The notes: generated by a model not told the origin, from the sequence alone. Positions 10,686 through 23,022 are shown, counted from the first letter of the stretch. The stretch: DNA of 64,000 nucleotides from Podaxis mareebaensis (GCA_018524725.1 JAEUWP010000224.1:62001-126000); one strand, 5' to 3'. Program-made: numbers and translations.

Positions 10686-12315
10686 ATGGTATTGACCAGT
10701 ACACTGAACCGAGCAGTCGTCCTTGATGACGCGGATCTATCCATCGCTTACATAGGCCCCTGGACACAAGAGAATGAAGTCATGGATCATCTTGGGGCAA
10801 ATGGTGCGCCATACCTGCACACCCTCCACAAGACCTCAACGGACTCAGGTACGGTCTTATTCAGCTTCAGCGGTTCGTTGAACTCTTTTCATTGGATGAC
10901 TTCCGACTAACTGTTCCAAAGGTGAGGCCATTGAAGTCTGGGGCACAAGAATCACAAACGAGGCTGCTCTGAAGGAGTTGAATCTAACCGACCCCAACTT
11001 CGAGTGTTTTGTCGACGATGCGAGTATAGGTCGCGCAAGCCTCACTATCAGCCCCCCTTCGGGGCACAATTTGATGCTTTGTGGAAAACAGGGGCTTTCG
11101 GACGGATTGCACAAGCTGCGTATCGATATCAGAAATCAAACCCAGGGGCATATATTGACCAGATCCTCTATGTTCCGTCACCGAGCGTGCTACTGGGGAA
11201 CAAAGTCATACGTCTCGACGATACAGACATCGCCATCCAGCTTGAGCCCCCTTGGGAGCTCCTTGATTATGCTGGTACACTCACCATGTCCCGAACTTAT
11301 CAGACCAATTCAACCGCTAAACTGCGATTTATTGGTTCGTTTGTCGTGAGCTGAATGACTTAAAGAGAGTAATCATCACATTTCAGGGACTTCCACCTCT
11401 TGGGTAGGCTTATCTAGCGATAACTCTCCGCGCAATGTGACTACAGGCACATGGTCGATTGATGACGGGCAACCCACTCAATTTACCTCCCCTTCCTCCT
11501 CTTTTGCATCGTCTGCCGCGGAATCAAATGGGGTCTATTTCACAACACCAGAATACCCAGCTGGTCCTCACACCCTCACAGTCACCTTTCTGGGTTCGAA
11601 CGAGACACAGCCCATGGTCCTCGACTACCTACTTATCAGGAACGGCTCTTTTGTGGGTCCTAGCACCGTCGCAACGCCCAACAGTGGTCCTGGAAGGTCT
11701 TCCGGACCACCTATCAGGGTGATTGTCGGTGCCATCCTTGGGGCCCTTGTGTCTCTCGTCCTCATTGCAGGTGTTCTTTGGAGACGCTTGAACAACCAAC
11801 AAGACTTACGACCGACTCAGGCTTGTGCACGTCCTTTCATATCAAACGACTCAGAGGGGGGTTTTCATCCCTCCTTGCCGTCCAGGCGCACCAAGTCTGG
11901 TGTGTTGTCCTCCGAGATAATGACCCCTCCGCTAAACCGAGTTCCACCCCGAGCGTTTAGAAAACGCCAAGTCACTCTTGTAATGTCGAGCCCGCCTACC
12001 ACGGCTCCGGCGGCGACGTTCCATGTTCCGAGGAAACGACGAGAGCCTGCTGGAATAGCAACTCCACCGTCGATGTCCCATACTTTGAGGGTGATTCAAG
12101 AGCAGAATGACACAGAGGCTGCAGTAGAACGTCCAATCGGCGCCGTTTATCTTCCCATGGCTGGTGGAAATGTTTCAGCCGTCAGGAGAGATGGGCCTTC
12201 GCCACACCAGCTGCACATCGAGTCGATTGAGACGACCACGCCGAATGCAATCCACCAGAACCGCTCGGGTTCGCTCCAGATAGAAGAGCTGCCACCCTAC
12301 TATACCTTAGAATGA
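10686..12315 (+). CDS. Single-pass membrane protein, beta-rich ectodomain, tandem copy 1 (carries a frameshift)
   Basis: This is a member of an uncharacterised family of fungal type I-like membrane proteins, here in two tandem copies. The three exons are 10686-10872, 10922-11334 and 11387-12315. The ectodomain begins LNRAVVLDDADLSIAYIGPW and has a second repeat-like half (STSWVGLSSDNSPRN, YPAGPHTLTVTFLGSN). It is followed by a Gly/Pro linker, the membrane span IVGAILGALVSLVLIAGVLW, and a basic Ser/Pro-rich cytosolic tail ending in EELPPYYTLE. Between IDIRNQTQ and YIDQILYVPSPS (about 11135-11155) the frame changes by -1. Relative to copy 2 four bases are missing. Everything after the lesion remains open and conserved, so it is a recent lesion or an assembly error. 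No signal peptide precedes the ectodomain, as in copy 2. Confidence 0.7.
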
Positions 12316-12773
12316 GCTATCAAGGAGTATTGTGTATTGGTCTATATCTTAAATCATAATGTGAATGATTCCTTGGCAAGAATATGTTCCATGGTGGTCG
12401 TATGGGAGGTTTCCTGATATCCCTTCCATCAGCAAAACTATCGATCAGCTACAGCAGAGTACGTATCAACATGCCATTATAGACACGGGTATGTGAGAAG
12501 CAATCGATTTGTGCTTGTTGCGGTAGCTGCCAAGTCGTCCCATCGTTGTGCCAATCAAGTTGTAAGGAAAGATAGAGATCTCATTGATCAACATCCGGTC
12601 CAATAAAATCCAAACCCCGAGCCCTAAGGTCGGTGCATGAAACACACACTGTCAACTGTAAAGGTCTGCAAGTTGATTGAACTGAGAAGATTGGGTGGTT
12701 TCACTTGTATAAATATTCGCGTTTTGACGACCTATCACGACCGGAACTGAGACTTTTTACCCACCGATAGCTC
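12316..12773. other. Spacer between the tandem membrane-protein genes, with a decayed echo of the 10.1-kb small gene
   Basis: On the minus strand around 12553-12585 the sequence resembles the middle exon of the gene at 10122 (EISIFPYNLIG versus EIYIFPVNIDG, roughly three quarters of bases matching over 33 bp), but no flanking exons survive. TATAAATATT near 12708 may serve as a TATA box for the gene at 12774. Confidence 0.35.
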
Positions 12774-14420
12774 ATGTCAAGCAGCCACCTGAACCGTGCA
12801 ATCGTGCTCGACGACACAGATTCATCTATAACCTACATCGGTCCTGCATGGACTCAAGAAAATGGGACCATCGGCGCTGCTGAAGGGTTTGGTGACTTTG
12901 AACCATATATGCACACAGTACACAAGACCTCGGCCGATGGTAGTGTGTTGCTCGACTTCAATGGTTTGTTGAACTCGTTCCCTTGGGTAGACTGCTGATT
13001 GGCCCTAAAGGCACGGCGATTGAAGTTCGAGGCACCAGGATTGCCAATTTCACGGGTCCCTCGGCTGCACCCGACATTAACTTCGAATGTTTTATCGACA
13101 ACACAAGCATAGGCAATTCTATCTCTCACAATTTAACCTTGGGATACACTGGAAAGTTATGTGGGAAAGAGGGGCTTTCAGATGGACCGCATCGGTTATA
13201 TATCGACCTCAAAGTTCAACCGCAGACGTCTTACTACCTCGACCAAATCCTGTACATCCCGTCTACGGGGTTGTCCCTAGAAAATAAGGTTATCTATCTC
13301 CATATCACGGACAGTGCGGTTCAATTTGATTCTCATTGGTTGGACCTTGGTTTCGCGAAAGCAGCCTCACATATAAATTCAACTGCGAGGGTTCAATTCG
13401 TCGGTGAGTTTTCCATTACCCATTCGACGCACTGGACAGAGTGGTTACCAAGACCAAGGAACCTCCATCACTTGGGTGGGCAGTGCTTTCGACCTTTCCT
13501 CTGACGCGGATAACGCTACAGCAACATGGTCAATTGACGCTGGCGAAGTCACCAAATTCACTCTTGACCCCCATGTACACACCCGATCTGCCTTAGGCTT
13601 GACATTTGGCAGGGTCTACTTCACAACACCAGAAATTCGAGCCGGTCCCCATAACCTCACTGTCACTTATCTCGGCTCGGGTAAGATTGCACAACCCTTG
13701 AGCCTTCAGTACCTGCTTGTCAAGTATAGCACTGCAGCGGGTGCGAGTTCTAGTGGCAATGGTGTCGGAATACCCAGTCAAATGCTAAATCCCACACCTG
13801 CCTCTACCGGTAATCCAGGAGGAAATTCCGGAGGGCCGTCCAGGACTTCAATCGGAGCGATTGTTGGTGGGGTTCTCGGTGCTTTTGTGCTTCTCATTTC
13901 CATCTTCACCATCTTTGTTTGGTGGCGCTGGAGGGTCCAACAACGAAACAAAAATCGACTTAACCCTTATCGTGGTCCTTTTGATCCTGAGGAACGCAAT
14001 ACTGGGCAACACCTGCCTCTCAACAAACCAGGCGCATCACCTAATACACCAGTGACATCACCAGCAGTTTCAGCGCCTCCCACTGTGCGAAAACGACGGA
14101 TCCCGGGTACGCATGTAGCTGGGACATCGACGAGTTCTATCTCGATTCGCCAGAGGGATCGGGATGGTCCCGTTCATGAAAGTCTTATTCACGAGGGTCC
14201 TGCACCGATGGCCGAGGTAAACCGTTCTACTGACGTTCCTCAGTTTGCAAACACTGGGGATGGAAGGGTTGATAGGAGGAATGGGATCTCGTTGCAGCCA
14301 CATATTGAGATAACTGCGGATGGGAATACAGTATTCAGGCATGCAGACAGCGGGATTCGATTGCATGAAGATACCCCTCAGATTGAGGAGCTACTACCCC
14401 GTTATACATCAGTCGATTGA
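12774..14420 (+). CDS. Single-pass membrane protein, beta-rich ectodomain, tandem copy 2 (intact)
   Basis: This is the intact paralogue of the gene at 10686 with the same exon layout: 12774-12963, 13011-13403 and 13459-14420 (about 514 residues). It starts MSSSHLNRAIVLDDTDSSI. Conserved blocks shared with copy 1 are ECFIDNTSIG, GKEGLSDGPHRLYIDL, YYLDQILYIPS, NATATWSIDAGE, VYFTTPEIRAGPHNLTVTY and the terminal EELLPRYTSVD. The membrane span is IGAIVGGVLGAFVLLISIF followed by WWRWRVQQRNK, so the long C-terminal tail faces the cytosol. Cysteines are few (FECF, LCGKEG) and several N-glycosylation sequons occur in the ectodomain. A surface receptor or adhesion role is only a guess from topology. 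The conserved acidic-Pro-Tyr end (E.LPPYY/E.LPRY) looks like a docking motif such as a PY-type site. Confidence 0.8.
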
Positions 14421-14625
14421 GCCGCTCAACGTTATGTACTGCCAGCTGTGTATGTGTAGAACTTCGACGTATTGTGTCAGCATCCTTATGCCCCAGATAT
14501 ACGTTGTGTGCAACCACGGCCGTTAGCTTCGTCTAAATTATCGCAGGAGATTCCAGCCAGTACCAAGTTAACAAACATCGCGTAAACGAGAATCGAACAC
14601 ACGCAATACACACAGCTACGATACT

Positions 14626-16221
14626 CTAATTCAACGGAACCTCAAACGTATCCCCAACCTCGTCCTCACCATCATCAACCGTACTATTTGACCTCTCTTT
14701 CTCCACTGGCGGCGGGGGTGGAACCTCAATACTCGAAGGTGAAATAACACTCTCCTGCGCCTTCACGTGGCCCTTCATCTTCTGCGCGTCCTCTGTGATC
14801 TTGGGCGACCCACTGCCGCTGTCATTATCACCGCTAGGTGGGGAAGATGGGGGGAACTTGAAATCACGCTTCATTGAGCTGGAACGTCTGTGCGCATCGG
14901 CGGAAGTCGGTGGAGGAGAAGACGTAGTTGTTTGTCCTTTTCGTTGTTGTTGATGGCGATCCTCCTCACTGTGGGTTTCGTCTGCTTCCTGTGGAGGTTC
15001 GAAGCGGACTGTGTGAGATGATCCAGAAGCGGCAGGTAAAGAGCCAGTTGTGTTTCGGGAGGGTGGAGGCATGGACGCGCGGTTGGAAGATGTCGGGGCC
15101 TTGGGAGTAGACGTGGTGGGTGAATGGTGTAGTGAGGCTTGGGACATGGATTGTGGTCGATTGAAGCCTGCCGAGACTTGTGGTGTGTTGGGTGCGCCGA
15201 GGTAGTAAGCTGCAATAGGAACCATCCTGTATTGTTGTTAGTGCGGTTCGACAATAAGCGGTGACTTCCTACCCACTTTCTCTCAGCATGACACGCGAGA
15301 ATCCAATGTGGCTGGACCACTGGTATACTCAGCTGCAATGCGCGCTGATATTCGACTCCAGGTGCCCCAGAGTTTCCAGCAGCTTGAGCTCCGGAAGGTG
15401 TCGCCGCAGGTGTCGTACACACAAAGTGCGTGGTATCAATCTGAATCTTGTCGCTCCACTTGGCCTTCATCTCCTGCAGTGCCATCTTCGCGTTCTCCAA
15501 CAATACAGGATCTTGGACATTTCCAAAGCACACACAGATACCTGAAGTATCCGTCATCGTATGCGTTCGGACACGAAGTAAATTCGAGGGGTATGTGCCA
15601 GCAGTTGTTCGGAGGATGAGCTGGAATGAATATTCGGTGCCGAGCTCAAGACCTGAGAGTTTGGTGGAGGTATTGTTGTGGGGGGAGGGTATAGCGGCGA
15701 GTCGCTGTCCGTTGCGGTAGATATCTAGTGAACGGAGTTTGGCTGTCGCAAGTTTGATCGGTGGCCATTCCAGAGTTACGGATGTCTGTGTAACATTTCG
15801 TAGCTATGGATTCTGTCGTTAGTGCTGACTTCGGGGCAAACTGATAAGGAGGCGCACCTGCAGTTTCGGAGGTTCGGGTGAGGCAACACCAAACTCTTTC
15901 AGAATCTCCTCCTGCAACTCCCAAAATTCGGTGTCGCGTCGCTTCTCCTCAGCGTGATTTTGAGTGACCGATATATTGACTATCGATCCAGTTGTCGCGC
16001 CGGGCGGTAGTAGAATCGAAGGGAACTCTATGAGGTGTGCTCGTTCGCCGAGCAGAATCTAGAAATGTATCAATATACAGTTGCAGTAGTAGTCCGTATC
16101 GCCGGCCTTACAGCCATACCAGCGTCTGAATTGCGGCGTCAGTCGGGTACCTGGGCGATAGAGCTCGTGTCTACGAACCTAGCTTTCCAACGGTGAATGT
16201 GAAACTGTCTGGTGTTGGCAT
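14626..16221 (-). CDS. CHS5: CHS5, exomer scaffold for chitin synthase export
   Basis: Chs5 is the scaffold of the exomer coat that takes chitin synthase III and other cargo from the trans-Golgi to the cell surface. The model is 461 residues in five exons: 16179-16221, 16112-16125, 15858-16058, 15277-15803 and 14626-15226. It starts MPTPDSFTFTVGKL, then DAGMAILLGERAHLIEFPS (N-terminal dimerisation region), a fibronectin-III domain (QLRNVTQTSVTLEWPPI, LELGTEYSFQLILRT) and a BRCT domain (GICVCFGNVQDPVLLENAK, TTHFVCTTP, VVQPHWILACHAERK). The C-terminal 200 residues are low complexity with a Glu/Val/Pro-rich end. Exon 2 is a 14-nt micro-exon encoding DAGMA together with neighbouring bases. The gene is head to head with SSN3, with 197 bp between start codons. 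Confidence 0.93.
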
Positions 16222-16418
16222 TTTGGTAGCCTGGGATGGTATGTCGTGGTTGTTACCGAGCCTCGTAATATGCACCGCGTCTGGCGTTGGCCAGTCGATG
16301 TCTTCCATAAACAGTAGTTTGTTCTCATGTGCCACTCGATTTTGCCGTGACTGTCTCGTTGACTCTCAGCCAAATCGCTATGGCATGAAATCCAACTGCA
16401 ACATCTTCCTCAAGTGCT

Positions 16419-18036
16419 ATGCTCGACGAGTGGTCGAATAACATCCTCCAGCATGATCCCATGCGCCTTTACAGGCAGAAGCGCGATACCAGCCACCGCG
16501 CTGTCACTTCCAAGTACGCTATCCTCGGATTCATATCCTCTGGAACGTATGGCCGAGTATACAAGGCGCAGAGCCTGGAGGAGGACGGGAGGGTGCATGC
16601 TATCAAGAAATTCAAACCAGACAAGGAGGGCGATGTGATCACCTACACTGGGATCAGTCAGAGTGCTATCCGAGAAATTGCGGTGCGTTGCATTCCAGCT
16701 AGGTTCCGGTCTAAATCCTGATAATCTGCTCAGCTGAACAGAGAGATTAATCATGAGAACATTGTCGCGCTCAAGGAGGTCATACTGGAAGACAAATCCA
16801 TCTACATGGTCTTCGAATACGCGGAACATGATTTTCTGGTCCGTCACCCAATTTCTTCCAGCACACCCCTTCTGACATATCTGCAGCAAATAATTCACCA
16901 CCACTCCCAAACCATCCGCGCGCCAATCTCCCACGTCGTACTCAAATCTCTCATCTATCAACTCTTCAATGGTCTCCTCTATCTCCACTCTTGCCACATC
17001 CTCCACCGTGACCTCAAACCCGCGAATATTCTCATCACCTCTAACGGCGTCGTCAAAATTGGTGATCTTGGCCTTGCACGTTTATGCTATGAGCCCCTCC
17101 AACCCCTTTTCGCTGGCGACAAGGTGGTCGTGACCATATGGTACCGTGCACCGGAACTCCTGATGGGCGCCAAGCATTACAACAAAGCTATCGACTGTTG
17201 GGCCGTAGGCTGTGTTATGGCTGAACTTGCCAGCCTTCGTCCTATTTTCAAAGGCGAAGAAGCGAAACTTGATTCAAAGAAGAACGTGCCCTTCCAACGT
17301 GATCAGCTTTTGAAGATTTTCGAAGTGTTGGGTACACCAGATGGTTTGTGGCGTTCTCTTTCTCCCAGAATTGCTCCGCGCTCATGTGTTGTGTCATTTT
17401 AGAGAAGGATTGGCCCGGTGTTGTCGACATGCCAGAGTATCACAATATGAAGCGCCTAGATCCGTGCGTATACGTGTCATTTCCTGATTTTTCCGAGACT
17501 GATGATTGTGTATACATCAGATACACCAACCGCCTGCAAGAGTGGTGTCACTCTCGTATCCGTTCACACCTGGGCTATGATCTCCTTCGCCAGTTATTCT
17601 CATATGATCCTGACAACAGGCTGACTGCTAAAGAAGCGCTCCAACACAAATGGTTCTACGAAGATCCGAAGCCCACATGGAAGTAGGTCATCACCTCTCG
17701 CTCTTTACCAATATTCACACAATTTTTTCTCATGTGCTCTTTCTTTTCGGCAGTGCATTTGAGACAGTACCAGTACACCAGTTTCCTCCTCACCGCCGCA
17801 TCACGCAAGACGAGGCACCTTCTATGATGCCTCTCCCCGCACAGAATACCTCCCATCAAGGTGCTGGTGCTGGTCATAATGGCGGTGGTGGTCATGTGGC
17901 TGGTCCCTTCGGTCAACCACATTCGAAACCCGGAAGTACGGCCAGCTTCACTAGTGTTAGTGTCAGCGGGGGCTACGCTGGCCAAACAACAAATGGTGGA
18001 AACGGCCCTAGCAGAAAGAAAGCCAGGTTGGGGTGA
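16419..18036 (+). CDS. SSN3: SSN3/CDK8, Mediator kinase-module cyclin-dependent kinase
   Basis: This is the kinase of the Mediator CDK8 module, which with cyclin C phosphorylates RNA polymerase II and transcription factors. Five exons: 16419-16682, 16734-17343, 17403-17463, 17521-17682 and 17754-18036. The glycine loop is [14 protein letters not shown], the catalytic lysine is in HAIKKF, and the C-helix motif is [11 protein letters not shown] (the SMSACRE equivalent that identifies CDK8). The HRD loop is [13 protein letters not shown], and the activation segment is DLGLARL (yeast-like, not DMG) followed by [19 protein letters not shown] family-typical insert precedes EVLGTPD. The C-terminus is a Gly/His/Ser-rich tail ending SRKKARLG, a possible nuclear localisation signal. 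The activation loop lacks a phosphorylatable threonine, as in other CDK8 kinases. Confidence 0.95.
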
Positions 18037-19640
18037 AGGTAATGTTTTGGATATGGTTACCCTGAATTTTGGATTGGATCAGGTGGTGTGCGTGATATTC
18101 TTGGTTTTGGGATGCATAATATCAATTACTTTCCAGCCTGGAAGGCGGCCGTTGTGTTGATAGCCTTGATACTCGTGTCGCGGTTCGATAATAGGGTTTG
18201 CGTTGTGGAACCGAACATCGCAAGCACGCACGCACGATGTGGTAAGATACGATACCAGAAATAAGTACACTTCAATCACGCACTCCCACCTTTTCGCCAG
18301 TATCTCCCTTATCCAGACTCGATCAGTGTGCTTCAATCAAAATCAGAGTTTACGCCAGTACAGATATGGATTCAAGGTATGGAGGGCGAGTCTTCATCAT
18401 TTTCAGATGTGCCGAGATAAGAGCGACATAGTGCTTCGACGGAACACGCAACGTTCTGTTTATAGTATCGGCATCATGTGTGGACGGCTGCAACCACCTT
18501 TATCATGAACCCTTCACATCACCGTCATCGCCGTGACCTTACTTCGAAATGCTCTTATCATCCATTCGACCATTTACTCGGCTTTCGAGGAGTTCACTCC
18601 GTACGGTCCGGTCAGGGAAATCATGTGCACCCACTCTATCGACAACCGCGATTGTCGTACCCATTCATCAGTACCCGATGATCCTCCCTGGTATTCAACT
18701 CCGAGTAATGGCTCCGTAAGGCTCCTCGATTATCCGGCGCCCCAGATTTCTCGGGAATGTATAACAAACCCCGACTCTTTCAGCCTTATCACGACACCAT
18801 AACAACCAACGCCTCCGCTCAGCGGCAGAACACAATTAACTCCACTTCCACCAGGCGCATACCGCGAAGTTGCGAGGGTCATGAGCTTCGTCATTCAAAC
18901 AAAGGATCTTATGATCAACGTGCTTTCAAGGGCTTCTGTCGCCGGACATTCCGTTCAAATGTGCCATTTGACGATATCGGGAATGTTCGTGGCGGTATGA
19001 TATAGATGTGGTTGTGGTTCTTGCCTTCTTTTGGTGATGTGCTATGTTCTCGCGAGACTGCAAATCTATAGATCTTTGTCTTGCCGATAGGCATCCCCGC
19101 CAAGCCCTTTTTGTGTTGCTCCCAGCACTGGGGGGCTGGGTTGGCCGAGTTGGCCTCAAGAGTTGCGCTCTCGAGGTGCTCTTTACTTACGTACGTGGCG
19201 TGCCTCATAATACCGATATATCGCTCGTATTAACATCCGAGACCAGGCATATAACGCGATTTGTTATTTATCGTGTCGGATATCAGGGAGGTACGACCCG
19301 TTATTTCGCGGCCAAAAATATCACACCGCTCGCGATAAATCGTGAGGGCAGATGAGAGACGGCTGGTAACCACATCATACAACTTCCTGAACAACTTCTG
19401 ACCATGCGCTCGCTATGAGATCTGATTCCTGTGACCCCTTCTACCATTTTCAAAGACCTCGATGGTACTTCCTTATTCTCCTCTTCCACATGCTCCAAAC
19501 CCAAAAGCAATTCATTCCTTTTCTTTGGGTCGGCACACATTACAAGGATCGCAGGTATAAAGGGAATGAAATGATAGAGAGCAAGAGCCAACGCCCAGTG
19601 GTGTAATCAGCTCTCGAAGCCTCTTCGGTCCACAACAACA
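18037..19640. other. Gene-free stretch of 1.6 kb
   Basis: No frame here could be extended by splicing into a recognisable protein. The longest, 18510-18802 on the plus strand, has no early ATG and no family resemblance. The last ~200 bp should hold the promoter of the secreted protease (TATAAAGGGA at about 19557). Confidence 0.4.
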
Positions 19641-21050
19641 ATGCTCTTCCGCCCTCTCGTCGCTCTTAGCCTCTTCGGCACCGCTCTCGCGACTCCATTC
19701 AAGAGGGCAGACAGCCTCACTGTCTCGGTCACTGGTCCCTCTGGAAGCGTCAGCTCCATTGATGACCTCAAATTCACTGCCTCGGTCACCAACAACGGTG
19801 CTGAGCCGGTCAAGATCTTGAAGTATGGCACCATCCTCGATGACAAGCTCCCGACTAGGTCCTTCACTGTCACAAAGGACGGTCAGGAGGTCAATTTCAC
19901 CGGTATCAAGGTAAGGGGATTCCGATGTTGAGTATTATGGTGTAAGCTGATGGTTTGGGATGTAGATGAGCGTCTCGTTGGAAGATGCTGACGACAGTGC
20001 GTATGCTTTCATCAAGCCCGGTGAGACCGTCACCGTGAACCACGAGGGTAAGGATCCGGATGCAAATGCTATGGATATCGGCAGCTAACAGCTTATCCCT
20101 CCGTCCAGTCGCCCACCTCTTCGACTTCGCCACTGCTGGTCCCGGAAAATTCACCTTCTCCCCCGTTGCGAACTTTGCCATCAACGACAACGCCAGCTTC
20201 TCCAAAGTCGCTGCTGCTTCGAGCAGTGTCGAAGTGGAAGTGACTGGTGACCTTGAGAAACGCGAGCTCCCGGTGTTCAACAAGCGCGCTGTGGACATTT
20301 GCACGAACGCCTCGCGCAAGTCGTTCATTGATGCCAGTTACTCTGAGGCCAAGTCGTTGGCTTCGATCGGTTCTTCATACGTCTCGAGCCGCGGCACTTC
20401 CGACTCCGTGTACAGGGCTTACTTTGGCTCCAACACTGCGTCGAGGGTTACTTCGATCTTGAACGCTGTTGCGAACGAGAACTCTAGCTCTCGCACGTGA
20501 GTGATTCATTGCTTAAGCGCTCAAGGGCGACAGTTGAGGGCGGGAGCTAACATCGGTTTTACAGTTTGAGCTGTGTGGACGAACTCGGTGCCTGCTCCAG
20601 TGGTGTTATTGCTTACACCGTCATCTCGACCACCAACGTGAGAATCTAATCGAATCATCCTTCCTCTTCATGTTGACAACTGTTCAATAGATCTACTACT
20701 GCAGCATCTTCTTCAACGAGGTGGCAACTTCCAGCCTCTGCTCTGGTACCTCTGTCGCCTCTCGCAACGTCCGTGGTGGTACTACCTTGCACGAGGTATG
20801 ATCTAGATCCTGGGTCAAGTCCTATCTATAATCTGACAGATAATTCACTTTAGCTCACCCACGCTGTTGGTGACACCGACGACGTCACCTACGGCTGCTC
20901 CGCCGACCAGAGTCTCTCCGACTCTAACAAGATTCGCAACGCCGACAACTTCAACGTGAGATCTCTCTTGACTGTGGATGAGGAACTTTCTGGCTAACAT
21001 CCTGGAACTAGTGCTTCACTACTCAAGTCTACGCTAACACCAGGTGCTGA
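19641..21050 (+). CDS. Secreted deuterolysin-type (M35, aspzincin) metalloprotease, peptidyl-Lys endopeptidase-like
   Basis: This encodes an extracellular zinc protease preproprotein. Seven exons separated by introns 19911-19965, 20048-20108, 20497-20564, 20638-20690, 20796-20853 and 20956-21011. The signal peptide MLFRPLVALSLFGTALA is followed by TPFKRAD, a propeptide with a beta-sandwich prodomain (SLTVSVTGPSG) and a KR processing site (FNKRAVDICTNASRK). The mature enzyme has the disulfide cysteines of the family (SCVDELGACSSG, IYYCSIFFNEV). Its zinc site is HELTH, with the aspzincin GDTDDVTYGC segment supplying the third, aspartate ligand. An intron splits the zinc motif between HE and LTH. 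It ends CFTTQVYANTRC. The Lys-specific mushroom enzymes are the closest type I recall. A nutritional or fruit-body role is inferred. Confidence 0.93.
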
Positions 21051-21241
21051 ACGGTCTATCCGGTTAGATTGGAAGGTCCCCAATCAACGTGAATCGTTAA
21101 GCTGTAAAATAGAGTAGAAATTGGTCTACTCAATGTAAAAATATGTTGCGAATATGTTGTCTACCGATGGGCGCTTGTATATCAGAATGAGAGCTGACAA
21201 AGGGAAGGTGAAATTGAATTCAGTGATGGGATGCCTTGGAT

Positions 21242-22622
21242 ATGTTCCGACTCCCACTCTTGGCGTGGGCGCGTCTTCGATCTCCTTTGCTCAACATAGG
21301 CAGACCTATTCTCCTGCGACGTACTGCTGGAAGTTTTCCAAACACTAGAAGATACTCTGTCGACGCAACACAAGCTCCGGAGGAACTGGAGGAAATAGAA
21401 GACTTTGGTCGATACAGTGTCATACTGCCACCAGAACCTTTCGTCTTCGGAGTCTCACACATCAAGCCCCGATACATCCCGGACGATATTATCAAACCTG
21501 CATACGTTCATAACAATGGAAACGAGGCGCTGGAAGGACCGGACAAGCCAGAGGGCATAATCGAGTTAGGTGGGGAAGCCGAGATGCGCTTGCGGAATGC
21601 TGCGAAGTTGGCGAAGAAGGTCAAGGGGTTTGCTGGGTCTCTCATAAAAGTGCGTTACAGGACTCTCCTTCCAATTCATTGCTCTGATTCCCCCGCCCAG
21701 GTCGGGGTGACAACAAATGCAATTGACAAAGCGATCCATGATTTCATCCTCTCTCATAAAGCATACCCATCTCCTCTTGGATACCTAGGCTTCCCTCGTT
21801 CGTGCTGCACCAGCGTCAACAATGTCATTGTGCACGGCATTCCCGACGAGTATGTCCTTCCTACGTTCCGTTACAAGCCTATTTACCGTAACGCCTTCCT
21901 CAGTCGGCCATTAGAAGATGGGGATATAGTCAATATTGACATCACAGTCTACCTGGACGGATACCACGGTGACACCTCCCAAACATTCCTAGTGGGCGAC
22001 GTCGTGCGTACCCACGTTTTCGTTCCCGCCCTCGATCCTTATTCACTTGTAGCATCTCAGGACCAACCAGGAAGGGAGTTGGTTGACTTGACCAATCGTG
22101 CACTCAGAGCTGGGATTGAAGCTTGCGGGCCCGGTCGCCCGTTCAGAAGTATAGGGAAAGCGATCTCCGACCTTCTTCCTGAAAACTATTCCGTGTCGCC
22201 TCAGTTTACTGGACATGGTATCGGGACGTTTTTCCATACAAGACCATGGATCCTACATCACAGTAAGTTAGTGTCATCCTGTCCCGACCACGTCTAACGC
22301 ATCCTCCGTACATATTCAGAAAACGAAGAACCTGGAATTATGAAGCCCGGGCACTGCTTCACCATCGAGGTAAGTATAATTCCGAGTGTTGTGCTAGATT
22401 GTTGGTATTGACTGGTTCCAGCCATCCATTATCCAAGGACGGAACCCTCAGGGCTGGATTTTCCCTGATGACTGGACGGCTTCCACAGAGGTAAGCAATG
22501 CTCTTCGTGGTTCACATGAACATGTATCTTATGGACATCATTGGTAGAACTGCGCGAGGAGCGCTCAAGCAGAGCATATGATTCTGATCACAAACAACGG
22601 CGCTGAAGTTCTCACTGAGTGA
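21242..22622 (+). CDS. Methionine aminopeptidase type I, probably mitochondrial
   Basis: This enzyme removes initiator methionine. Introns are 21650-21700, 22004-22060, 22263-22319, 22370-22421 and 22491-22547. The start is ATG 21242, because the residues that follow (MFRLPLLAWARLRSPLL, RRTAGSFPNTRRYS) form a basic, hydroxylated presequence. The pita-bread fold is complete. The metal ligands are D and D in GDIVNIDITVYLDGYHGDTS, His in FTGHGIGTFFHT, Glu in GHCFTIEP and Glu in AEHMILIT. SVNNVIVHGIP is the substrate-binding histidine loop. The gene lacks the N-terminal zinc fingers of the cytosolic Map1 form. That and the presequence point to the organellar (MAP1D-like) enzyme. It lies 190 bp downstream of the protease on the same strand. 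Confidence 0.93.
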
Positions 22623-23022
22623 ATAAGTAATCCTGGTGCCGGGCTTTGTGCACGTCCTAAGGTGGGCGTTGCCATCTGGTATTTGCCAACGGAGTCGACG
22701 CATGGTTGGAGGTGGGTGACCCACTCATATACACTAGGCGATGTTTCAATGGTTACCCTGGGGCGTCCTTCGCGGAGGGATGTCTCTAGTGGAGGGGCTA
22801 AAGATACCATATTGATGTAACCTGATATTTAATGAGAGGTGGAATACAATACACTCAACTACTCGTTGCGCGGGTAGAGTCGAAAATACAACAAAAGCTA
22901 TACCCAAACTACGAAACAAGCGGCCATCCAGAGTGTACATATTGCTCATCATGAGGACTATTTTCCTATCATACACCCGCCTACATTCAGGTACTTCATA
23001 TCCTTCCTTTGCCTCCTCGATC
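22623..23022. other. Short intergenic stretch between convergent genes
   Basis: This holds the 3' flanks of the aminopeptidase (+) and the proline-rich gene (-). I see nothing else. Confidence 0.4.

Noticed and set aside
11110..11142. A 26-nt intron that would repair the frame of membrane-protein copy 1
   Set aside because: Too short for a fungal spliceosomal intron, and the paralogue has coding sequence there.
18510..18802. Plus-strand frame of about 97 codons in the 1.6-kb gap
   Set aside because: No ATG near its start, no domain, and no splice partner found.
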